Positions 7,811-15,025 of a DNA stretch of 15,120 nucleotides are shown in pieces. The notes under the pieces are model-generated. The model searched no databases. It was not told the origin of the DNA and was given only the letters and a program-made list of their open reading frames with translations. The DNA lies in the NCBI GenBank assembly GCA_045540015.1, contig JAZQGP010000023.1, positions 1 through 15,120 of the forward strand, read 5' to 3'. This DNA is from UMGS1387 sp045540015. Lineage in GTDB: Bacteria > Bacillota > Clostridia > Oscillospirales > CAG-382. Numbering within the stretch: position 1 is the first letter of the stretch; each line of letters starts with the position of its first letter. A program made the translations under genes and the position numbers.

Positions 7811-9339
7811 AAAAAGTAATAACAGGCATTCTTCTGATTGTTGTTCTGACAATACAGGTGTTTGCCGTAAATGACAGCGAAATTAGCAGTATAGGAAACT
7901 ACATTCTCAATACCGTAACAGAGCCTGCTGTCGGCTCTGTCGGTGGTGAGTGGGCAGTGCTGGGACTTTCGAGAAGCTATATTGATGTAAATAATGAATA
8001 CTATGAAAGCTACTATGACAACGTAGAAGAATACGTAAAAACCAAAAACGGCGTACTCAGCAAAAATAAGTACACCGAGTATTCAAGGGTTGTAATTACC
8101 CTTTGTGCCATCGGAAAAGATCCAACAAATGTGGGCGGATATAATCTCATAACACCGCTTCTTGACTATGACAGCGTTATAAAGCAAGGTATAAACGGTC
8201 CTTCATGGGCACTTATTTCACTTGATGCGGCAAAATATGACAATGATGAAATCAGAACGAAATACATAGACCTTATTCTTTCCCGACAGCTTCCTTCGGG
8301 AGGCTGGGCGCTTAACAGTTCGGCAAAAGAAGCAGACGCGGATATCACCGCAATGGTGCTGACGGCTCTTTCGTCTTATACCGATAACAGCAAGGTGAAG
8401 CAGGCGGTTGATAAAGGACTTTCGTATCTTTCCGGCATTCAAAACATTGACGGAAGCTTTGGCGAATACTCCGAAAGCACATCTCAGGTAATTGTTGCTC
8501 TTTCAAGTCTTGGTATATCCCAAAAAGACTCAAGGTTTGTCAAGAACGGCAAGACAGCAGTTGATGCACTTATGAATTTTCACATAAAAGGAAAAGGCTT
8601 CAGGCACACAAAGTCTGACAAAGAATCAAACCTTATGTCAACAGAGCAAGGTTTTTATGCCCTTATAAGTCTGAAGCGTTTTGAAGATGGAAAGAATAAG
8701 CTTTTCGATATGAGCAACGGTATTTCTATATCGGGTAATAATGCGGGCGGTGACAGAATCGGGATAAAGTACCCGAATAAAACCTTCAGCGATATTAAGA
8801 ATCACAAGTATAAGTCTGAAATACAGGCACTCTGTCAAAGAGGCATAATAAACGGAATGACTGAAAATACCTTCTCGCCTGATTTCACCATGACAAGAGC
8901 AGAGTTTGCCACAATTACCGTTAGAGCCCTCGGACTTGAAGCAAAAGGAATAGATGTCTTTTCTGATGTAAAAAAAACCGACTGGTACTACGGTTTTGTG
9001 GGTACTGCTTATGATTACAGTATAATCAAGGGTGTGTCTGAAAACCGATTCAACCCAAACGGCACAATTATCCGTGAAGAAGCGGCGGTCATGGTAAAGA
9101 GAAGTGCAAAAATCTGCGGTATTGATAAAACTTATAACGAAAGTGCCGTAAGAAATGTGCTGTCGCAGTTTACCGACTATAAGACCGTTTCCACTTGGGC
9201 AAGGGAAGGACTTGCTTTCTGTTATGACAAAGGAATTATTGACGATTCGGCAATTAAAATAAATCCTAAAGAAGCGGTAAAACGAGGAGAAATTGCGTAT
9301 ATGCTCTATAACTTATTGAAAGAGGCAAAACATATATGA
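7807..9339 (+). CDS. Secreted SLH-anchored protein with transcobalamin alpha-domain-like toroid
   Basis: This is a 510-residue exported protein. The signal peptide is residues 1-20 (ends Q-V-F-A). Residues ~25-300 form helical repeats of the prenyltransferase/squalene-cyclase alpha/alpha-toroid type: G-G-E-W-A-V-L-G-L (46-54), GPSWALISLDA (131-141), QLPSGGWALN (161-170) followed by DADITAMVLTAL (177-188), IDGSFGEYSESTSQVIVALSSLG (214-236), and STEQGFYALISL (278-289). This fold also makes up the alpha domain of intrinsic factor and transcobalamin, which makes cobalamin binding more likely here than enzyme activity; no terpene-cyclase DxDD motif is seen. Three SLH repeats follow (~326-376, 384-435, 453-505), with TRAE, IREE and KRGE at the usual wall-polymer-binding position. 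Its ATG overlaps the stop of the large surface gene (ATGA), with AAAGGAG 8 nt upstream, so it is translationally coupled. A peptidoglycan or polysaccharide role cannot be excluded. Confidence 0.88.
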   Translation: MKKVITGILLIVVLTIQVFAVNDSEISSIGNYILNTVTEPAVGSVGGEWAVLGLSRSYIDVNNEYYESYYDNVEEYVKTKNGVLSKNKYTEYSRVVITLCAIGKDPTNVGGYNLITPLLDYDSVIKQGINGPSWALISLDAAKYDNDEIRTKYIDLILSRQLPSGGWALNSSAKEADADITAMVLTALSSYTDNSKVKQAVDKGLSYLSGIQNIDGSFGEYSESTSQVIVALSSLGISQKDSRFVKNGKTAVDALMNFHIKGKGFRHTKSDKESNLMSTEQGFYALISLKRFEDGKNKLFDMSNGISISGNNAGGDRIGIKYPNKTFSDIKNHKYKSEIQALCQRGIINGMTENTFSPDFTMTRAEFATITVRALGLEAKGIDVFSDVKKTDWYYGFVGTAYDYSIIKGVSENRFNPNGTIIREEAAVMVKRSAKICGIDKTYNESAVRNVLSQFTDYKTVSTWAREGLAFCYDKGIIDDSAIKINPKEAVKRGEIAYMLYNLLKEAKHI

Positions 9340-9911
9340 AAAGAATAATAGTTTTATTTTTAACTTTACTTGTAATATTTACTTTAACATCCTGTAATGA
9401 CAATACAGGGCCTGTACTTGTAGAAGTTCCCGAGGGTAAACCCGAGCCTGTCAATGCAGAGGAGACAGTAATAACAGATAAAGAGCTTACCTGTACTCTC
9501 TCGGTAAGATGCGATACAATCCTTGATAATATGTCCGATTTTGACAAGGACAAGTCTGACATTGTACCGAAAGACGGTGTAATCCTTGGTGAAACCGAGG
9601 TAGTATTCTACGAAGGAGAAACGGTGTTCAACCTTCTTCGCCGTGAAATGAAGAAAAACGGTATACATATGGAGTTCAACGAAGTACCGATGTACGAAAG
9701 CGCCTACATTGAGGGTATTGCAAACATCTACGAATTTGACTGCGGTGAGCTGTCGGGTTGGATGTACAAGGTCAATGATTGGTTTCCCAACTACGGCTGT
9801 TCACGTTACAAGCTGAAGGAACACGACAAGGTAGAATGGATTTACACCTGCGACCTTGGCAGAGACATCGGCGGAGACTACTCACAAAGAAACGGAAAAG
9901 ACAATGAATGA
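9336..9911 (+). CDS. Lipoprotein with transcobalamin-like C-terminal (DUF4430) domain
   Basis: This is a 191-residue lipoprotein: a hydrophobic signal, then lipobox L-T-S-C with the lipid-bearing Cys at position 20. A charged linker (~21-85) leads into one DUF4430 domain (~88-182). The domain has FYEGETVFNLLRREM, then LSGWMYKVNDWFPNYG (139-154), then W-I-Y-T-C-D-L-G-R-D-I-G (168-179). The last two blocks align closely with the DUF4430 domain of the giant surface protein, including the shared Cys after YT. It is preceded by an ATGA overlap with the toroid gene and overlaps the next gene (EcfT-like) by 8 nt. As a membrane-tethered cobalamin-binding beta-type domain encoded right before the importer, it is a good candidate to hand B12 to the ECF complex. 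The fold assignment is firm; the ligand is inferred from context. Confidence 0.9.
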   Translation: MKRIIVLFLTLLVIFTLTSCNDNTGPVLVEVPEGKPEPVNAEETVITDKELTCTLSVRCDTILDNMSDFDKDKSDIVPKDGVILGETEVVFYEGETVFNLLRREMKKNGIHMEFNEVPMYESAYIEGIANIYEFDCGELSGWMYKVNDWFPNYGCSRYKLKEHDKVEWIYTCDLGRDIGGDYSQRNGKDNE

Positions 9912-10788
9912 ATTTAAGATGTATCACCCATTGGTGAATTTTTCATACTTTGCGTATGTCTTAGGTCTTGCCTGTACAGGGATGCATCCGCTGATGCTCA
10001 CCTTATCGCTGTTCTGCTCTTTTTTATATATGTGTATTATAAACGGCAAAAAGGCACTTCACAGCCTTGCATTTCTGCTCCCCGCAATGATTCTGACTTC
10101 TCTTATCAATCCTCTTTTTAACCACGAGGGAATGACAATACTCGGGTATCTGCCTGACGGAAATCCGCTAACCTCGGAAAGCATAATCTACGGACTTTGT
10201 GCCGCTGCAAGTCTTGTGTCGGTGCTGTGCTTTTTCATATGTTTCAGCTCTGTTATGACAAGCGATAAATTTATGTACCTGTTTGGCAAAATAATACCGT
10301 CGCTGTCACTTATTCTTTCCATGACACTCCGATTTGTTCCACTGTTTTCTGAAAGACTGAAAAAGACAGCGGAAGTTCAGAAGTGCATCGGTAAGGGACT
10401 TGACGAAAAGGGTGCTTTCAGGAAAATCAAAAACGCCCTGCGAATACTTTCGATAACCGTAACGTGGGCGCTTGAAAATGCAATTGATACAGCCGACAGT
10501 ATGAAAGCACGGGGCTACGGAACGGGAAAAAGAACATCCTTTTCCAACTACCGCCTTGAAAAGCGTGACATTGCTGTGCTTTTGTACATACTGTTTCTCG
10601 GCACATATGTAATTATTGGAAATGTTTCGGGACAGATGGATTTTTCCTTTTATCCTGTGATAAAGTCCACGCCGATTACAATATATTTAATCAGCGTTTT
10701 TGTCAGCTACTTTTTACTATGTATGACACCTGTAATAATTGAACTATGGGAGGTGAGAAGATGGAAATATTTAAGGTCGAGAATCTAA
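9904..10788 (+). CDS. ECF transporter T component (EcfT/CbiQ-like)
   Basis: This is a 294-residue integral membrane protein of the EcfT/CbiQ family, the transmembrane coupling subunit that joins the ATPases to the substrate-binding S component. I start it at 9904 (M-N-E-F-K-M-Y-H-P), overlapping the lipoprotein stop by 8 nt; an upstream in-frame ATG at 9856 would only add 16 hydrophilic residues read in a second frame of the lipoprotein. Hydrophobic helices lie at ~15-45, 52-72, 95-117 and near the C-terminus (~222-239 and ~257-281). The family's helical coupling region is clear: MTLRFVPLFSERL (140-152), and the second coupling motif S-M-K-A-R-G-Y-G at 199-206. The first coupling motif, usually A-R-G-like, reads Q-K-C-I-G-K-G (159-165) and is degenerate. 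It overlaps the ATPase gene by 28 nt. Confidence 0.92.
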   Translation: MNEFKMYHPLVNFSYFAYVLGLACTGMHPLMLTLSLFCSFLYMCIINGKKALHSLAFLLPAMILTSLINPLFNHEGMTILGYLPDGNPLTSESIIYGLCAAASLVSVLCFFICFSSVMTSDKFMYLFGKIIPSLSLILSMTLRFVPLFSERLKKTAEVQKCIGKGLDEKGAFRKIKNALRILSITVTWALENAIDTADSMKARGYGTGKRTSFSNYRLEKRDIAVLLYILFLGTYVIIGNVSGQMDFSFYPVIKSTPITIYLISVFVSYFLLCMTPVIIELWEVRRWKYLRSRI

Positions 10789-13145
10789 GCTTTGCTTACC
10801 CCGAAAGCGGCGAAAATGCTATAAGTGGTTTGAGTTTTACCATAAACGACGGCGAGTTTATAACCCTTTGCGGAAAATCGGGATGCGGTAAAACAACACT
10901 TCTCCGTCTTCTCAAAAGTTCTCTTTCACCTGAAGGCAAAACAAGCGGAAATATTACATATCTCGGCAGAAATCTCCGTGAGCTTTCACCGAGAGAGGAC
11001 TCACAAAACATAGGCTTTGTTTTCCAGAATCCCGAGTTTCAGCTGTGCTGTGACAAGGTATGGCACGAGCTTGCCTTCGGTCTTGAAAGTCTGGGACTTC
11101 CCGAAGACGAAATACGCCTTCGCGTTTCCGAAACCTCCTCATTTTTCGGCATTTCTGACCTGTTTCATAAAAAAGTAAGCGAGCTGTCGGGAGGACAGAA
11201 ACAGCTTGTATGTCTTGCATCTGTTATGGTAATGAAGCCGAAGGTGCTAATCTTAGACGAGCCGACCTCAAGCCTTGACCCGATATCTGCAAAGCATTTT
11301 ATAGAGGCGGTAAAGCGGGTAAACAACGAAATGGGCGTTACCGTCATAATGTCGGAGCAACGGCTAAATGAGGTACTTCCCATATCCGACAGAGTTATTG
11401 TTATGGATGACGGCAGAATATTTGCTGACGGAAGTGTAAGTGCGGTTGCAAATACACTTTTTGAAGAAAGGCACGAAATGTTCTCCGCCTTCCCGCCGCA
11501 GATGAGAATATATGCAAGTATTGAGAATGGCAGTGACTATCCCATATCAGTTAAAGACGGTAAGACGTGGCTTACAGAGTATTCACAAAATCACACTCTT
11601 TATCCCGAAAGAATAAAAACCGACACACAGCCCGACACCTCAAAAAAAGCAGTTTCTCTTTGCGAAGTCCATTTCAGATACGAAAAGAATTCAGGGGACG
11701 TGCTGAAAGGCATAAGTCTTACCGCATACAAGGGAGAAATTCTGTCAATTCTCGGCTCAAACGGAGTGGGAAAATCAACGCTTCTTTCTGTAATATCAGG
11801 TGTACGCAAAGGATATTCCGGAAAGGTAAAAACTGACGGCAGAATATCTTATATGCCGCAGGACGTGACAAGCCTGTTTGTCAAAGATACTGTAAGAGCT
11901 GACCTTTTTGAAATCACAAAAAACTATGACGCCGTTATGAAAACAGCCGAGCTTTGTGACATTCTGAACCTTCTTGATAAGCACCCCTATGACCTGTCGG
12001 GCGGTGAAAAGCAACGTGCGGCACTTTGCAAGGTACTGCTTACAAATCCCGAAATTCTCCTTCTTGACGAACCGACAAAGGGTATGGATGCTCATTTCAA
12101 GGAAAGCTTCGGAAAACTCCTGCACAGGCTTAAAAATGACGGCATAACAATTATAAATGTGTCCCACGACATAGAGTTTTGCGCTTCCTTTTCCGACAGG
12201 TGCGCTCTTATGTTTGACGGCATAATGACAGCTGTTGGCACACCGAAAAGCTTTTTTACAAAGATGAACTATTACACCACAGACACCGTACGAATGGCAA
12301 ATAATATTCTTCCCACGGCAGTAACGGTAAATGATGCAATTTCTGCTTTGGGAGGTGAGAATTTTGAGCCTAAAAAACGTGACAGCGATAGTTCTGGCGG
12401 CGACAAATTACCACCTATAAGCAAAAAAGAAAAGGACTCAAAGGGATTCACCAAAAAGTCCTTGCTGCCTCTTATATTTGTCCTACTTGCTGTGCCGTTT
12501 ACGGTTTATTTCGGCATAAAGCACCTTTCTGACAGGCAGTATTATCTTGTAAGCGGTATCGTAATTGCAGAAATACTTTTACCGTTTTTACTTATGTTTG
12601 AAAGACGAAAGCCAAAGGCAAGAGAAATTGTAACGCTCTCAGTTCTCTCTGCAATATGCGTTGCAGGAAGAAGCATATTCTTTATGGTACCCCAATTCAA
12701 GCCTATGGCGGCAATCATCATAATTTCCGGTGCTTGTCTTGGGTATGAATCGGGAATGATTGTGGGTGCAGTTTCTACATTCGTTTCAAACCTTTTCTTC
12801 GGGCAAGGTCCGTGGACTGTGTGGCAGATGACGGCATTCGCACTTATCGGTCTTGTTTCGGGACTTGTATTCGATTCTTGTAAGGTAAAAAAATCAAAGA
12901 CGGCCTTATGTATCTTCGGCTTCTTTGCAACATTCCTCATTTACGGCGGAATACTGAATCCCGCATCGGTTCTAATGATGAACCCCGAGCCTTCGGCAAA
13001 GCTTTTGCTTTCTTCGTTTGTCGCAGGCTTTCCCTTTGACCTTATACATTCGCTGTCAACGGTGGTGTTTCTGCTTGTAATGGCAGAGGCATTTGTATCA
13101 AAGATTGAGAGAGTTAAAATAAAGTACGGGCTTTTGGGGGATTAG
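10761..13145 (+). CDS. ECF transporter fusion: two ABC ATPase domains plus CbrT-like S component
   Basis: This is a 794-residue protein joining three ECF subunits. The start at 10761 is set by GGGAGGTGAG (10748-10757); the earlier ATG at 10746 has no such site. NBD1 (~1-230): Walker A GKSGCGKTT (38-46), signature LSGGQKQ (142-148), Walker B LILDEP (163-168), but the switch His is Gln200 in S-E-Q-R-L-N-E. NBD2 (~297-495): Walker A GSNGVGKST (332-340), LSGGEKQ (412-418), LLLDEP (433-438) and an intact switch His469. A polar linker (~530-566) leads to a membrane S component (~567-794) with REIVTLSVLSAI, FKPMAAIIIISGA and FFGQGPWTVWQM (680-691), matching clostridial ECF S components of the CbrT type known for cobalamin transport. 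Fusion of all three is unusual; NBD1 probably hydrolyses poorly. The riboswitch makes B12 the expected substrate. Confidence 0.92.
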   Translation: MEIFKVENLSFAYPESGENAISGLSFTINDGEFITLCGKSGCGKTTLLRLLKSSLSPEGKTSGNITYLGRNLRELSPREDSQNIGFVFQNPEFQLCCDKVWHELAFGLESLGLPEDEIRLRVSETSSFFGISDLFHKKVSELSGGQKQLVCLASVMVMKPKVLILDEPTSSLDPISAKHFIEAVKRVNNEMGVTVIMSEQRLNEVLPISDRVIVMDDGRIFADGSVSAVANTLFEERHEMFSAFPPQMRIYASIENGSDYPISVKDGKTWLTEYSQNHTLYPERIKTDTQPDTSKKAVSLCEVHFRYEKNSGDVLKGISLTAYKGEILSILGSNGVGKSTLLSVISGVRKGYSGKVKTDGRISYMPQDVTSLFVKDTVRADLFEITKNYDAVMKTAELCDILNLLDKHPYDLSGGEKQRAALCKVLLTNPEILLLDEPTKGMDAHFKESFGKLLHRLKNDGITIINVSHDIEFCASFSDRCALMFDGIMTAVGTPKSFFTKMNYYTTDTVRMANNILPTAVTVNDAISALGGENFEPKKRDSDSSGGDKLPPISKKEKDSKGFTKKSLLPLIFVLLAVPFTVYFGIKHLSDRQYYLVSGIVIAEILLPFLLMFERRKPKAREIVTLSVLSAICVAGRSIFFMVPQFKPMAAIIIISGACLGYESGMIVGAVSTFVSNLFFGQGPWTVWQMTAFALIGLVSGLVFDSCKVKKSKTALCIFGFFATFLIYGGILNPASVLMMNPEPSAKLLLSSFVAGFPFDLIHSLSTVVFLLVMAEAFVSKIERVKIKYGLLGD

Positions 13146-13173
13146 TGCTTAACATCAGAAAACAAAAACAGTC

Positions 13174-13210
13174 GCTGTGACAAGTACCATTGCGGCAGCT
13201 TTATTATTTT
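13174..13210 (+). terminator. Weak candidate terminator after the operon
   Basis: GCTG (13174-13177) pairs with CAGC (13196-13199), with CAA/TTG pairing inside and a mismatched internal loop between them. TTTATTATTTT follows. The stem is imperfect, so this is much weaker than the hairpin at 13283. Confidence 0.3.
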
Positions 13211-13282
13211 AGATAAAAAAGGTGCAAAAGGAGTGAAATTCTGATTTATGGGGTCAATGTATTATTTACATCCCTCACTTAC

Positions 13283-13320
13283 AAAAAGCGTGATGATTTT
13301 ACTGTCATCACGCTTTTTCT
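13283..13320. terminator. Strong terminator at the end of the B12 operon
   Basis: AAAAAGCGTGATGA (13283-13296) pairs perfectly over 14 bp with TCATCACGCTTTTT (13305-13318) around an 8-nt loop. The plus-strand arm ends in a run of five T. The A-run on the other side would also allow termination of leftward transcripts. It lies about 140 nt beyond the operon's last stop codon. Confidence 0.85.
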
Positions 13321-13350
13321 ATACACAAATAACAAAATTCGACAAAATTA

Positions 13351-13379
13351 TTGTCCTTTTGCTCTTCTAATGATATAAT
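13351..13379 (+). promoter_or_regulatory. Putative extended -10 promoter
   Basis: TTGTCC (13351-13356), a 17-bp spacer and a perfect TATAAT (13374-13379) preceded by TG one base before it (extended -10). It would drive the gene remnants that follow, about 80 bp upstream of the first start codon. Confidence 0.6.
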
Positions 13380-13458
13380 AAAGTAAATAAATGGATATTC
13401 GCGAAATTTACAAACACTTATATAGAACGAAAAATATAAGATGTACGGAGGAATTTTT

Positions 13459-13551
13459 ATGGCTAAACTAAAATATGCATTAAACTCAGGAGAAAAGATT
13501 GTCTTTAAAACCTCGTGTGTAAGGCATGGCTTTTGGGGTGCATATCGTTGA
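13459..13551 (+). pseudogene. N-terminal remnant of a PH-domain-like protein
   Basis: A 30-codon frame starts at ATG 13459 with a strong GGAGG (13446-13450) 8 nt upstream and ends in TGA at 13549. The residues run M-A-K-L-K-Y-A-L, then GEKIVFKTSCVRHGFWGAY. From memory this matches the beginning of a clostridial family of bacterial pleckstrin-homology-like proteins, which continues past FWGAY with another hundred or so residues. Here the frame breaks right after that conserved block. The promoter and ribosome site are intact, so the 5' end of a real gene appears to have survived. The family match is from pattern memory and was not checked by search. Confidence 0.5.
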
Positions 13552-13802
13552 TTATCGCATTGTTGATTTTATCAATTACTGTAAAAATACTTATAAATAT
13601 AAATAAGCAGGATAATGAGCCTCAGCTAGTCGTAGAGACCAAGTCATCCCTTGATGTCGTTGTGGAGATTGGTGACTTAATAACTGTAGAATATCCATAC
13701 AGTGCAATAGTCTCTTCATACGAAGACGGTGATAAAAAAGATGTAAAATACTATGTTGCTTATGATGGTATAGTATATGCTAACATACGACATACCGCAT
13801 AA
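13515..13802 (+). pseudogene. Truncated DUF4230-like membrane protein fragment
   Basis: An overlapping frame in another phase runs from GTG 13515 to TAA 13802 (95 codons). It contains one membrane helix (residues ~6-28, L-L-G-C-I-S-L-I-I-A-L-L) and then SLDVVVEIGDLITVEYPYS and VKYYVAYDGIVYANI. These two blocks resemble the start of DUF4230 proteins, which normally continue for about 100 more residues; here the frame ends at once with RHTA-stop. The GTG has no convincing ribosome site and lies inside the preceding PH-like frame, so the natural start seems lost. It could still be expressed through coupling to the first frame. I read it as a remnant joined to the PH-like fragment by a deletion. 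Confidence 0.5.
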
Positions 13803-13836
13803 AGAGAAGAAAGTCAAAAAATAAAACATAGTATTA

Positions 13837-15024
13837 TCATATAGATATCCCATCATTGCAAACCTGTATGATTTTGTCTGCTGCACCCTTTGCACCTGAA
13901 GAGCTTTTAAACCCTTCGGCAATTTTCTTCGCATTTTGCTTATAGGTGTCAACACTTAAAACTTTATTTATAGCGTTCAAAATCGAAACAGCATCTGATT
14001 TAGCAAGTTTTATACCAGCACCAAGCTGAGAAACTCGTTCGGCAACACCTTTTTGCTCCGATGTTTGAGGTAGCATAACGAGCGGAACTTCAAAATATAA
14101 ACTTTCGCTGACACTGTTCATTCCGCAGTGTGACACAAACACATCAGCTTTTTCTAAAACAGCAATCTGGTCAACATGTGAATAAACTGATATGTTTTCA
14201 GGCAAATCCCCAAAACTCTCAATAGAGACCAGATTACCAACTGACATAATTACTTGATAATCTGTATTCCTCAAAGCGGATATACAAGTTTTATAAAAAG
14301 GCATCATATCATTATTTACAGTTCCCATTGATATATAAATCAGTTTATCCCTCTTTTTTTCTATTTCCTCTGTTGCACAGCGAATTGAAGGACCGACAAA
14401 TGCATATTTTTCCGAAAAAGTCTCTGCACATGGTTGAAACAGGGGAGAGGTATACACAATGGTATGGGTGTTATCGTCACTTGCGATAATATCGAGTATG
14501 TTTTTAACAGGATACCCTTTGTTCTGCAAGCGTTTAATTTGCTTAGTGGTTTTAGGTACCGCTAAAATCATCTTAATCAAATCACCCATGCTTTGTTTCA
14601 TGATTTTTGCTGAGTGCTGATTAAAGGCAAAGGTTGTAGTTGAGGAAACAAAAGGAATACCAAGCTTTAATGCAACCGCTTTTCCCCATAATGCCATAGA
14701 ATCTGCAATAATTAAGTCAGGCTTAAGTTCTTCCATTTCTTTACAAACCTTATCATCAAGAGCGAGTGTGGTATCTACAAGTATCTTTGTAGAGAAAGCT
14801 ATGTCTTTTCCTACACGGGTAGCGTCTTTGGCACTTAAGTTTTGCTCCGTATCATAATCGTCGCAGGATATAAATGTTGCACCTGCCGACTCGATTTTTT
14901 CACGCATAATGTTATATGAGTAGTACCACACCTGATGTCCGCGAGAAACTAATTCCTTAACAACGCCCAAGGTGGGGTTCGTGTGTCCGTGTGCAGGAAT
15001 ACAAAAGAAAACAATTTTGCTCAT
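13837..15024 (-). CDS. GT1-family glycosyltransferase (macrolide/UGT type)
   Basis: This is a 395-residue soluble glycosyltransferase of the GT-B fold, family GT1 (MGT/UDP-glucosyltransferase type), which moves a sugar from a nucleotide donor to a small hydrophobic acceptor. The N-terminal half carries P-A-H-G-H-T-N-P (10-17), holding the catalytic histidine, and the KPDLIIADS block (101-109). The C-terminal half has LIYISMGTV (228-236) and the donor-binding motif SHCGMNSVSESLYFEVPLVM (298-317), ending PQTSEQ (319-324). Length is normal for the family. The start codon lies 1 nt after the stop of an upstream gene on the same strand, so the two are likely co-transcribed; no own promoter or strong ribosome site is seen. 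Relatives include macrolide-inactivating enzymes and natural-product tailoring enzymes, but the acceptor cannot be told. Confidence 0.92.
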   Translation of the reverse strand: MSKIVFFCIPAHGHTNPTLGVVKELVSRGHQVWYYSYNIMREKIESAGATFISCDDYDTEQNLSAKDATRVGKDIAFSTKILVDTTLALDDKVCKEMEELKPDLIIADSMALWGKAVALKLGIPFVSSTTTFAFNQHSAKIMKQSMGDLIKMILAVPKTTKQIKRLQNKGYPVKNILDIIASDDNTHTIVYTSPLFQPCAETFSEKYAFVGPSIRCATEEIEKKRDKLIYISMGTVNNDMMPFYKTCISALRNTDYQVIMSVGNLVSIESFGDLPENISVYSHVDQIAVLEKADVFVSHCGMNSVSESLYFEVPLVMLPQTSEQKGVAERVSQLGAGIKLAKSDAVSILNAINKVLSVDTYKQNAKKIAEGFKSSSGAKGAADKIIQVCNDGISI

Positions 15025-15025
15025 A

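Noticed and set aside
9856..9903. Upstream in-frame start for the EcfT-like gene
   Set aside because: It would add 16 hydrophilic residues wholly inside the lipoprotein gene; the ATG at 9904 gives a normal N-terminus and the 8-nt overlap fits the operon style.
13237..13380. Open frame reading through the terminator hairpin on the plus strand
   Set aside because: No proper start codon, and it crosses a perfect 14-bp terminator; a chance frame.
13716..13955. 79-codon minus-strand frame at the end of the glycosyltransferase gene
   Set aside because: It is out of frame with, and largely covered by, the glycosyltransferase C-terminus and the DUF4230-like remnant.
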